Shown: one piece after another, positions 10,523-21,695 of the stretch
How the letters are laid out: each line of letters starts with the position of its first letter
Numbering within the stretch: position 1 is the stretch's first letter
NCBI RefSeq assembly: GCF_000003605.2
Contig: NW_003130355.1
Location: forward strand, 65,531-96,381
DNA: 30,851 nucleotides
DNA from: Saccoglossus kowalevskii
Taxonomy: Eukaryota > Hemichordata > Enteropneusta > Harrimaniidae
Direction: 5' to 3'
The notes under the pieces: generated by a model
What the model was told of the DNA's origin: nothing
Databases searched by the model: none
Seen by the model: the letters and a program-made list of their open reading frames with translations, nothing else
Position numbers and translations under genes: made by a program

Positions 10523-13500
10523 ATGGCTTCGATGACGGAAATCAAGCATTTTTGGGATCTTGAGTTGGTAAGTAGGTTTATACCAAAATAATTTGTATTG
10601 TTTTTACATAATCAAAATAATAGATGTTCGGGACTTTAGATAATGCTGTGATATTATTGGATACAGATAAATATATTTTACTCAAAATACAAATAAATGA
10701 TATCATTTAATGTTATAGCATACAATTCTTCAATTTTTCCCTCCGAAAGGTGTGAGACCATTAGGAAAACAATCATTTATCACCTGTGCTGTTATCGGAT
10801 GACGGTCCATAAAAAAACTCATTTTATACGGGGCACTTACGTGAATTTTGTGAATCTGTGGGCGCCATTTTGAATTGTTATATTGTCTCGAAATAGATTT
10901 ACCGATTCCACACTATTAGGAAACTAGAAAATAAACTGATTTTCCAGGTTACACATATACACACAATAAAACACGCATAGTATTTCAATAGTACATGTCT
11001 GGACTAACTTGTTTACATTTTCGACGCAGTGCGCAATTTAATATATTAATTTACGACTTCATAGACACCAGTTTCAGAATTCCACAAATGGCACAAACAA
11101 AATGATCAGTACATGTTGACGTGGTTAGATGTGCAGGCCACGGCACTTCCACCGTCAGAGCGTTGGTTCGACAAACTGAAACGTTTCCGAGTGAAAGACA
11201 TTCCAGAACCAAAACCAATGACGGTGTTGCATGGAGGTAACGTACGGATTTCAGCTGTTTTCATCTACAAGATTTCCCTATGCACGGCACTGTGTAAATG
11301 CAATGATCATGAGTATTTGAATATGTAGCTGCTAATTACATATGTAAATACTATTTAATAACGTGTAAATTAATACAAGATCTGTTGATGATATCCCTTT
11401 GATTGAGTATCACAATGGCAAAGTATATGCATGCGAGTCAAATGGGATCAAAACTACGCGGTCATTGCTACCACAATCTTTGAACCCCAGTAAAGGCATA
11501 TACCTACAATAACATATGTAACCCTATTCCAGAGTCGAATGTATCACGATTTATCACACACAATCTGTGATATTTCTATGCAAACAGCCCCGGGTGAACA
11601 ACGCATCATTTAGATTATTGTAATATGGAAATATAATTACATATATTGTATATACTGAAACATAACTCAATCTAATAGCTTTTGGGCACGCCCAATCGGA
11701 AGTAAATCGTGTTTTTTGTAATGAACGTTTTGACTGACCTGTCACTACACTTACTCTATCTTAAATTATTTATCCTCAGTTTCTGGGTTGGCTGAGCCAG
11801 GGAAGATTATAGCGATAATGGGAGCCAGGTAAGCACATGTTCCATTTCTAGGACTCCAATGATAATTTTTAATAGAATCCCAATGATTTTTTGGAAGGTC
11901 TCATTTTAACAAGGAAATGTATGTTGATTTTTGATCGACAGTGGGTCAGGCAAAACGACTTTGTTGAACACATTGTCAGGCAGACCGCATCTCAAAGGCA
12001 ACCTACTCGTAGAGGGACTTGTATTGGCCAATGGTTCACCAGTTACGGAAAAGTTTAGCAAAAGAAATATGGCATACGTAGAACAAACTGACCTGTTTAT
12101 ACCATCGATAACTGCTAGAGAACACCTTAATTTTCACGTACGTTTTATTTATTTAACCGTCTTTTTTTTTGTTTTTTTTTATTTATTTACTTATTTTTTA
12201 CTTATTTATTTATCTAACTAACTATCTGTGGATCTGTCGATTAATTGATTGCTTGGATCATTAATGTAATGATTGATTTATTGGCGTATTACCCTACAGG
12301 CTATTTTGCGAATGGACAGAGATACTTCGCCGAAACTACGCGTTGAAAAAATTAATACTGCACTTATACAGCTTGGACTTGGGGAGTGTTCGGAGGAGAA
12401 AATCAGTCAACTTTCTGGCGGGGAGAAAAAGCGACTGTCATTCGCTGCAGAGGTAAAGGCAACGACCTCGAGTTATTTTACCCATATTTTGAGAACCAAC
12501 TGTATTGTATTATCTTGGCGTACACCTTCATAATTATGGTGATGTTGTTGTTTGTTTTAGTTATTGACTGACCCCTCGCTGATGCTGTGTGACGAACCAA
12601 CGTGTGGACTGGACTCATTTATGGCTGGGGAGGTGATGAAGGCATTGAAAGGCCTTGCTGCACAGGGAAAGACTATAATTACAACAATTCACCAACCGCC
12701 ATCAGCAGTGTACGATTTATGTGACAGGTAAAGCATATCGTGTCAGTGGCAATTAAATGTGACTGAATAAACAAAATATTTGTAGTTGAAACTGAAAACT
12801 GACTTTCTGAGGGACAACAATTTTGTATCGGTTTTTGCTTGTAAAATTATGATCGATCACACAAATATTGATATTACTATGAATACTGTGTCCACCAATA
12901 ATCAGCACGGAAAAGCACAACACACATACTAGACTATTTTCCAGTAAGAACAGATGTTAAACAATCACATCAAAATTTATGATAACGAATTAACGGCGAA
13001 TTAAAAAAATCATTTTTTTTTTTCTTTTGTTTTATTAATCATTGAAATGGCAACACATTGTGGGTGACGTTATAAGTTACACGAATGCGCATGCGTCACA
13101 GTGATTTGGTAAGTTGCGTTATGAATGTGAGTTGCCACCTGGATAAATCTTCCTGTAAGTCGTGTTTTTTAAATGCCATGTGACAAGAGAAAAACACGAG
13201 GTACATACGTTATTATCATTGACGGTACAGTATGTTCGTTTATATTACAGTATATTCCTGTTGGTGGAGGGACGATGTGCTTATTTCGGTCCCACAGTCC
13301 GGGCAACTCAGTACTTTGCAGATATTGGCTTTCTGTGTCCCTATACATTTTCACCACCGGATTTTTTTATTTTGCTTCTCTCCGTTATTCCCGACCAAGA
13401 AGAAAGCAGTAAACAGAGATTTAAGGTGAATTATGTCTTCAATAACAAAACAAAAATGGTGAAAATCGGGGGAAAATGTAATTCAATATTATATTTTACA

Positions 13501-16500
13501 AATATATTACTACCAATTTATTATTCCAATTTGATTGATACGCTACACTCTCGTGCACTACATGGTAGACCCTTCTGCTTTTTTAAACATCACGATAGTA
13601 TTGGGTTGATATCACACTCATCAAAGTTAAAGTTACAGGTTTCAAGTAAAACTTTTAAAAGTAACTGAACTTTAGTTTCGTACGCGTTCTGGTAATTTTT
13701 TCCTAATTCCAGAAATTATTCCAAAACCATTTTGATAAAAAATGTAAATTTAATATTATAAACAACTAACAGTTTGGACTGATTTTCAGACCATCTGCGA
13801 TGCTTATGAGGATTCTAAACAGAAAACAGATTTTGATACTAGAGTATTGCAGTTACGCATCAATGAATTACCGTGTGAAGACGAAACTGACATCAAAGCT
13901 GTTTTAACTATGTAAGTAATCAAACGAACATCAATATGTTAACCGTATTACCCATTCAATTATATCGACTATACGAAGACATATGACGTCATATAAGCCT
14001 CAGTACAGGCAGAGGGAAAGGATCGGCAGACAAAGATGGCTTGACAACAACACTAAGAGCGGATTTGAAACACATTAGCGTGTCTCTGGCGATCTTTACC
14101 TTTCTGACTATTCCTGCGCTCGGGCTACTCATATTAGTATATCTATACACACACCGTGCGATTTTCACGCGTGTATGAACTGATACTAGTACTATACGCT
14201 GCTTTTTTCCAACGACCAGGTACAAGGCAACTTGGTGGACACAGTTCAAGCTACTCTTGTATCGCAGTTGTGTTTCGGTGGTTCGAAACCAAGCATCGTT
14301 GAAAACCCGGCTACCATCTCATATCATAGCTGGTCTTTTCTTCGGTCTGTGCTACTTGGTACAGAAAAACAAAGGAACCGTTCAGAATATATCAGGATAT
14401 CTTGCTCTAATGTTGATTCTTCTTGCTTCAGAAACTGTGTTCTCTGTTGTACAGGTAGAGTGCAATTTTAAGCTGAAGTATCAATTATGTTGCGATTTCA
14501 ATTACCACGTTTCAGGTGATATGAATATTTCGGCGTATCAGTGTAAAAAGAGTGTCTCTCAGAAATCACATATGCAGCGTCGCCGTATCAAGCCAACACG
14601 CAAACACGCACCGGAAGTGGGTGAATCCCGGAAGTAACACAATCCTTCAGTAAAAACGCTACATCCGGGTATTTTTGACGTATTGGCAATAGCAAGAATT
14701 CCATTTACTATACTTTTAACTATATTTATGATTGTCAACTTGGATCTGAATTCCAGTTTGATGTAAGAATTTTTTTATATTTAGATCATTCCAATGGAAG
14801 TACCGGTGTTTTTTCGTGAACACCACAACGGAATGTATAATGCAGCTACATACTTTATTTCAAGAGTCCTGAGTGAGGTAAGTTCGCATTATCGTATCAT
14901 ATCATACCGCATAGCATCTCACCTTGTCACATCGTAGAGCACTGCATCGCACCGCATTACATTACATACTCGCACACGCTCATCACGTAGCACCGCATCA
15001 CATCATATCTCATTTCTTCGCCGCGATCTCATTATATAGAATGGATTACATATCACTTTGCATCACGTCACATCGCAGTATATCATATTGCATAACATAT
15101 CACATCACATCACATTGCATTGCATTGCATCACATATCAGCTCTATGTGTAAAAAACAGTTATATTTAGTGCACAACAACTAAAGTTTTTTTGAATATTC
15201 ATTCCCTCCAGATTCCCCCAATTTTGTTGATAAAAACAGTGTATGTTGCTGTTTCATACTACATGGTGGGTAAGTGAGCAACGTTTCATCTTACATTGTA
15301 GGTATTACATTCTTTCAGTACCAGTACGACGTTGTTGATTTTTTTTTCAAATTTATTAAATTTCCTATTTTCTTTTTTCAAATTACAGGTTTGAATCCCG
15401 ATTTTGGTCGTTTCATGGGATGTTGCGCTATAGTTATCATCACTTCTGGAGTTGGATTTGCTTTTGGTATGCATCGTGAAATAAGAATAAAATAGTATTT
15501 ACACATGCATTCACATAATTACATAAACGATGAATCAAGAAATTACTGTTAAAATGAAATATCTGCTAGCATTATAGAGTAAACGATATATGGTTATAAG
15601 GTATATGGCATTATATATTAGCTAATTGAGCTGCATTGTATAGCAAATAATGTGTAGTTATAGTTCTAACATTTATTGTTGTTTCTGTTTGGTCTCATAA
15701 ACCGTTATTTAAAAACCGTAATATTTAACACTTGGTGAAAATGAACCTTTTTGCTATTGCTATCGCGTGCAAACTTCCAAATAATATGATTGCCATCACC
15801 AGAGGAGCAGTGGACGCGGTCACTTGCCGGTAGAGAATGGAACAATATTCTGGCGGGCAAAACAAGTTTCGTGGGTCTCTCGCTCCCAACGAGATCGCGG
15901 CAACCATTTGCGAATACGGCTACTTCATGTGTGCTCAAGAGATGTAACATTTTTATTTGGTACATGTAACGAACGAAACGATTGGCTCATTAAAGTGTAC
16001 AGCTGTGATTTCGTCGAACGCAACTACGATCCTGATTGGATTTATAGAAATTATATATGGCGCCCAGATACGCAATAAACAAACATGATATGAGTAAAAC
16101 AAGTGACCGATTATTTAAACAAAAATTAAACAAGACCTCAAACAACGACACCACACACTCTACGAATTTCAGCATTTTTCCAAGCAAATCTTGAAAATTC
16201 GCGACAAAAAAAAATCATAATTCGATGATACCGGTAACATAACCGAAGTTATATTTTCGATAACAAATAATACAACTTATTAATACAACGTAAGTATATG
16301 CATCTGAAAAAATGGTATTCTCCAACACCGTACACACATTTGTTTGTTCTCAATATGTGTATACATATCGTATTGTTGAATGTAAGTCAAATTAATACAT
16401 ATTGCTGATTTTACATAACATTGTACACAAGTAAGTACATTTTCTCTATGTTTTTTTTTTTTTCTTTTATTTTTCTCATTAGGCATTTTTGTATCGATGA

Positions 16501-18145
16501 CTAGTGAAAACATCACCATAGTTTTGTCTATATCACAGTCTATCCTGCTACCCATGATTATAGTTGGAGGGATTTTTATTCAACCAGAGTAAGTATGGCG
16601 ACAGCATGAATGCAAGAACTGCGCATGACCGATTAGCATGCTGGGAAATGTGTGAGGTCACAATCATGAAACCATTGCGCAAGACATTACTACACTGAAT
16701 GCTCTATTAGCAATAAGTCTATTATAGACTGAGAATATTAGACAGATTTTATTTGCTGATTAAAACAAAAAAATTGTAAGTTAAGTATGTTTTTTTTTTT
16801 TTACTACTGCTCATAGTTAGACTTAAATTGGGTATATTGGGTTTGTAATCCGCTCCCAATCTGTAAGCTGTTGGCCCATGCCGTACATTCCCTTCCTTGT
16901 ACGACAGAGTTAAAAGTAGGCCAGGATGATTATATCCACAAACTTCGACGCATGTTGGGAACACAGTTACTGTTCACCGTAATACATATTTTTTTAAATA
17001 AATTGAAGCATATTAACATCCCCAGACCACTGCAAAAAGGCAACATTATATTTCAACTTAAAGACCTCTGTGCGTTGTTTTCTTTCGTAAGTTCGAGGTC
17101 GTTTGTTTTAGTATTGTAATGGATTATAACTTATAATTTATTTTATAGTGTTTGACTATGATCTGCGTTTATTTACAAGTTAATATGAAAATGAAGGGCG
17201 AGTTTTCACATGGATCGTAAGTTGCGTGACACGGAAAACATGCAGTATAATATTATCAGACCCAATAGACTCGTTTGTTTTTATCCGTAGTTCTATACCT
17301 GCCTACATGTTTTGGTTGAAATACACTAGTTGGTTTTATTACGGATTTGGCTTATTGAATATAAATGAGTGGACAGACCGGGCTGAGGTTGACTGCAGCA
17401 CAGACACGGTACCGAACTGCGTCACTTCCGGGAAAAATGTGCTTCATAGTGTAGGATATAGCCAGGTGAGTCGATTATCGCTATGGTTTATCGTGAAATA
17501 CAGAAGGTATTCACATTGCGGGTTTTCAGTATGTCATTGAACGAATGAAGTTAAAGTGCTTGCTGCTGCCTTGACAACGACAGTTTTTATTTCAAGATAA
17601 ATTTATATTTCATATTGTTTCTTGTCAAGATACAAAACAATTAATATTACGTGCTCAGTTATTGCATTGATCTTCAATGTAAGTGATTTTCAGAGCAATA
17701 ACCTCGCAAAAGATATTATGTTTTGTTGTTTATAGAGAGAAGCCTCAGAATATCACAAAAAAATCACATTTGTTCTTTAATTATACGATTTATCATGAGA
17801 TAATTTCCCGGTGTGTAAGGGCAATTGTCACTGCGCCCTCACTGATTACTGAGTTAAATTCCTATCGGTGAGGGCGCAATATGTCAGACGAATAAAGAAG
17901 TTACCGTGACGAACATCAGGAACTCAGTGGCACGCTGTAAGACACAGAAGTGGGTGAATATTATAGATATTTATAAAATTTGTCCAACTATTCTCGTTTT
18001 TCCTCAGAGTGAAGTGACCGGTGACGTCATTGCGCTGTCTGCTTTATTTTTCGGTTACCTGCTATTAGGTTACTTAGTTCTACTGTGGAAGTTATCGTCA
18101 AAACATCCGAGCTGTAGGTATGGCCGCTGTGGGTCACGTGGTTGA
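10523..18145 (+). CDS. White-like ABCG half-transporter, 15 exons
   Basis: ATP-driven half-transporter that must dimerise; substrate unknown (White relatives move pigment precursors and small metabolites). Exons: 10523-10567, 11065-11236, 11780-11828, 11942-12137, 12300-12452, 12561-12727, 13251-13425, 13790-13911, 14220-14454, 14785-14877, 15212-15269, 15389-15466, 16483-16588, 17291-17465, 18008-18145. They give 653 residues plus TGA, the usual ABCG length, in the reversed order of ATPase domain then membrane domain. Walker A is GASGSGKTT (87-95), Q-loop Q137, signature LSGGE (192-196), Walker B and D-loop [13 protein letters not shown] (212-224), H-loop H249. Membrane segments are near 391-408, 419-437, 470-488, 500-516, 526-545 and 616-636. 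[10 protein letters not shown] (447-456) and the [17 protein letters not shown] run (about 552-568) are family hallmarks. An outer loop with cysteines precedes the last segment. The start ATG has A at -3 and G at +4; M4 is also in frame. Exon 1 and its join are the least certain part. Confidence 0.93.
12138..12299. repeat. T-rich TTTA-type low-complexity tract, ABCG intron 4
   Basis: Almost the whole 162-base intron is built from T runs and TTTA/CTAA-type short repeats (about 12145-12225). The acceptor is ACCCTACAG. No other feature is seen. Confidence 0.7.
13981..13994. promoter_or_regulatory. Second CRE-type 14-bp palindrome, ABCG intron 8
   Basis: ATATGACGTCATAT is a perfect palindrome holding TGACGTCA. 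It lies in intron 8 of the ABCG gene (13912-14219). It may be a bZIP-binding site; the evidence is the motif only. Confidence 0.35.
14895..15140. repeat. Degenerate CATCA/CATTG pentamer-rich tract, ABCG intron 10
   Basis: Intron 10 (14878-15211) is dense in CATCA, CATCG, CATTA and GCATT words, ending in runs such as CACATCACATCACATTGCAT. It looks like a decayed pentanucleotide microsatellite. The long open frame across it is a product of the repeat and not a gene. Confidence 0.7.
15467..16482. other. ABCG intron 12, no further feature
   Basis: This is about 1.0 kb of AT-rich intron ending in a long T-rich pyrimidine tract (16450-16480) before the exon 13 acceptor. Several frames are open for 60-90 codons on both strands, but none has motifs or matching splice sites. 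Confidence 0.5.
16589..17290. other. ABCG intron 13, no further feature
   Basis: A 0.7-kb intron with a T run at 16790-16801. No mobile element or exon-like segment was recognised. Confidence 0.5.
17832..17878. repeat. 11-bp inverted repeat in ABCG intron 14
   Basis: TGCGCCCTCAC at 17832-17842 and GTGAGGGCGCA at 17868-17878 are perfect inverted copies around a 25-base loop. The arm shares CGCCCTCAC with the foldback element at 8431-8548, which suggests a remnant of a related MITE family. Confidence 0.6.
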
Positions 18146-18329
18146 ATTCATTGACCGAGACACGTAATCGTTTATCATATATTCGAAAGCATTGCCAGGT
18201 TTGCGAAACAAGGATTCCAACTTTATGCCGGGACTTCGTCCATTGCACATTGTTGCAACGATACCAATGTTGTAGCTTGATTACGGGTAGTAGTTTGTGT
18301 GTATAAATACAAGTTTAATTTGTATGCCG

Positions 18330-18335
18330 AATAAA
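18330..18335 (+). terminator. Poly(A) signal of the ABCG gene
   Basis: AATAAA lies 185 bases after the ABCG stop codon, with TG-rich sequence downstream (TTCTGTAG, then TTTCTGTCGTGTG). It is the first canonical signal downstream of the stop on this strand. Confidence 0.6.
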
Positions 18336-19971
18336 CACGTATTATTCTGTAGTCGATTTCTGTCGTGTGACAATGCTTGGACGTTTATTATTATTCCAGT
18401 ACTTGTTGCACAGCTACAAAAATCAATCTAATCGAAGGACAGGAAACCGTCATGTAGATCACAACATAACCTTCTATAATTATTTGCAGCATTTAAGCAA
18501 ATTTAAGTATGTAAATCGATTTTTTTTAATTATAATGTAATGTATTCAGAGGATGTATATGGAATTTGAATCAAAATCCTTTTCAAGAAATACAACAACG
18601 CAAATAAATGTATCATACGTTTTTCTTATGGAAATTATCGCGATTTTGAAGAGACAATGTGTATTACTTTCATTTTGTTGGGCGGTTTTTTTGATAATTA
18701 TTATGTTTCGTTTCAATTAATCAGTAAGTTGAACAATGAAGTGAAATATAACAAATATAAGGCTTATAACTAGGATATTGAACTCAGCTTTCATTTACCA
18801 TTAAATAAGCGCTTAGTATCTCACACCGGTGCCAGTGTCTCTACATTGTCTTTTGTTGTGCGTGTCACTATTGCTAACTCACACAAAATACTGGCCTTGA
18901 AGGTTTCAACAATATATATTCCCTCTCATGGCTTTTTTCTAGTATTTGGGGATGAAATGTTGTTGGATGGTTAATATGCGATTACATCACCCAACTACGA
19001 CGACGACAGACAAAAAAAACATTGTTAGTAGAAGATAAGTTAGTACAGAAAGAGAATATTAATCATTTTATTAACACGAGTATAAAACATAACACTCCAT
19101 GTCTACGACTATCGAGGGACGTTTACCGTGTGAATTTCGAGTTAGTGTGAACATTTGCTCGTTGTGGTTGAATTTATCGTCAGAGTGAAATGAATAATCT
19201 TACTTTTTATGTTATTTCATCTCTCACAGAGGTGTTCATATTTCATGTAATTAATATGCAAGCAATGCCCACTGGGAATGGAAGCGGTTCATGTAACCAT
19301 ATCGACTTGCAGCCATAAACAAATCTATGTATTATATAAAATGCATTTTATCTTTAAGGCGTTGTTACTAATTTTATTTCTCCCAATGTTACGTGTATAT
19401 GTATTAAATACTTGTGTATTTGATATTTAATTAACGTACTAGCCCTATAACAAGATACGATTAGGTCGACAAGCTATCTGAGACTCCAGTAATTTTGGTT
19501 TTACAGATCAAAATAAAGTAGGGTAAGTTGCTAAACGGTTTATGCCAATATCCAGGCCGGTTATCATATTTCTCCTATTTGGAACAGATCGGGTTATACT
19601 CTCATATTGCATATTTTTGAGAAGGTATAATACAACAGAGTACAACTAAATAACGTCGATTCATATGAAGAATTCATATTCAACTTGTGTCCGCACAACT
19701 ATTAATATTGTATTATTTTTCGCTTTCATGATTTATTATAATCCAAATAAACAAGAAATCCTGAAACCCTGGATATAACACAGATAAATAATCTGTTAGA
19801 TGTGAGCAAAGTGCGTTTATGTAAAATATGTCGTGCTTACAGCGATCCAGAGAATAAATATTAGCTAATATGCCGATTGTCTTTACTTCTTCAAACAAAA
19901 TTATGATCTATACATGCTGTATTGAAATCTTTATCACATGGTATATTTTATCACACTTTTACTTTATGGTA
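18336..19971. other. Intergenic AT-rich sequence
   Basis: No gene, RNA gene or repeat that I can support. Open frames are short and compositionally ordinary. Confidence 0.5.
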
Positions 19972-20198
19972 TTAACCTTTTGAACCCCAGAATTTTTTCC
20001 ACTTACATTTTAGAGCTACTTTTTGAACCAATTTATGTTTTTTTTTTTATTTTTCTAAAATTCTGTTGTTTATGTTTGACAAGATAGACATACTATTACG
20101 GTACTTGCTGATCGTGATCAACTTGAAGTTATTTGAAAAAAAGGAAAAAAAAAAGGTATAAATTCTGTAAAAGTTTACTTTGGCGCTGCAAGGGTTAA
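19972..20198. mobile_element. Possible piggyBac-type MITE
   Basis: TTAA at 19972-19975 and at 20195-20198 bracket a 219-base segment. The inner ends read CCTTTTGAACCCC on the left and, as reverse complement, CCCTTGCAGCGCC on the right, an imperfect inverted repeat. TTAA duplication and a CCY start are typical of piggyBac-like elements. The terminal match is weak, so this could be coincidence in AT-rich DNA. Confidence 0.33.
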
Positions 20199-20986
20199 AA
20201 GTTCAACGATTACGATGTTACAGACACGACCCCATTCTACATACTAATAACAAACTATCATTTGTATCATTGTTATGGAAATTAAGAAGCCTACAGCACA
20301 GTAAATCACAAAATAAAGAAGAAATACATTCAAAATCAAAGACATATCGTTGACATCAATTTGAAGCATCTGAAATATACAGTATCGCATTGTCATACAT
20401 CATTACATCTCCTCTTTAAATCGACAATGTTATGACTAATATGTAATTCAATTTCAGTAGCAAAAAAACAGAAGATTGTCATGCCGTGTATACTGTGTTA
20501 GTTATGAGAGACGAAATACAACAAAAATAACATAATAAATTTGATGTGTGCTGGTACCGGGTTGAGCCCCAATTATATTAGAAAAGTCCGCTTACATAGT
20601 AATTGGCTATGGGAATATCAGTTAACAATTTGGTAAGAACCAAATATTACATTTTAAGTCAGCCTTTCAATTGCATATTTGATAGAAACTTTATATATCT
20701 TCGAGAGGTTGTCATCATTAGGCCATATTAAATGTATTTCCAATAGTGAACCTTTGTTCGCAAATATTCAATTTTGTTCAACAAAGACAACGTTTTACAT
20801 GCCCCAATACAGACAAAGGATATATTTTCTAACTGCACGACGCTTTGCCAAATTACGACGAAATCGTACAATTTTATCCCTCAAGGCTTGCCACGATTAT
20901 CAGGCATTTGTGGCTTTTACATACAGTGTGTATCCCCTGTTATAGTTCCGTAATGCCACTGTTGTAAGGGAATATCTATTGTCAAT

Positions 20987-21029
<43 letters not shown>

Positions 21030-21695
21030 TTCGGTTTACACTGTCGAGTATGGAACAACAATATTCAAAAATTAAGGTTTTCGTCTACATTACATCCTTA
21101 AAAGGACTGATACTTAAATGGTACTGGAAGTGCCGGTTATCATAGGGATGAGGGGCTCTTGGATTTCTCCTCCTTAATCTTAGCCTTTTTTAATGTTAGT
21201 GTTACGATAAGACTTTACCTTCAACTTGTTTACTACACTGAAGTGCACTATCAATTCAAGTCAAGATTAAGAGATATCAACGTTGTTGGCGCTGTTGCGA
21301 GGCCATGTCGCTACCGCAATCTACAGCCTTGACCACCCTGTTAATGAATAAACCCTGTTAATGAATAACGCCGGTGAATAATTAACTCAAGTAATACTGA
21401 ACAGGAAAACAAAATGGCGTAAATGACATCTATAAGGACTAACTGAATGTAAGACCGGGATCAGAATTCAGGATATATGCAGAAGCGATGAGTAGTGAAG
21501 TGCAACGATTATATTTGAATCAATAATCTCTCTTCGTGAGTAAACAAAATAGTATCAAACAATAATTTAAGAAACACCTGTTTGGATGTGAATCTGACCA
21601 ATAACTGACTGTCGTGTTTAGGCACCATTAAGTTTGAATGACCTGTTTGGTGACTGTGTTTAATTACGTGAACTTGAACTGGCTTTGAATACGTA
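20199..21695. other. Intergenic sequence upstream of sialyltransferase 2
   Basis: It holds an (ATTT)n microsatellite at about 20984-21031 and a small direct repeat of ACCCTGTTAATGAATA near 21337-21369. No convincing TATA box or other gene is seen. Confidence 0.5.
20984..21031. repeat. (ATTT)n microsatellite
   Basis: About twelve uninterrupted copies of ATTT in intergenic DNA. Confidence 0.95.

Noticed and set aside
14920-15169. Plus-strand 81-codon frame rich in His and Ser
   Set aside because: It is the translation of a CATCA pentamer tract inside ABCG intron 10.
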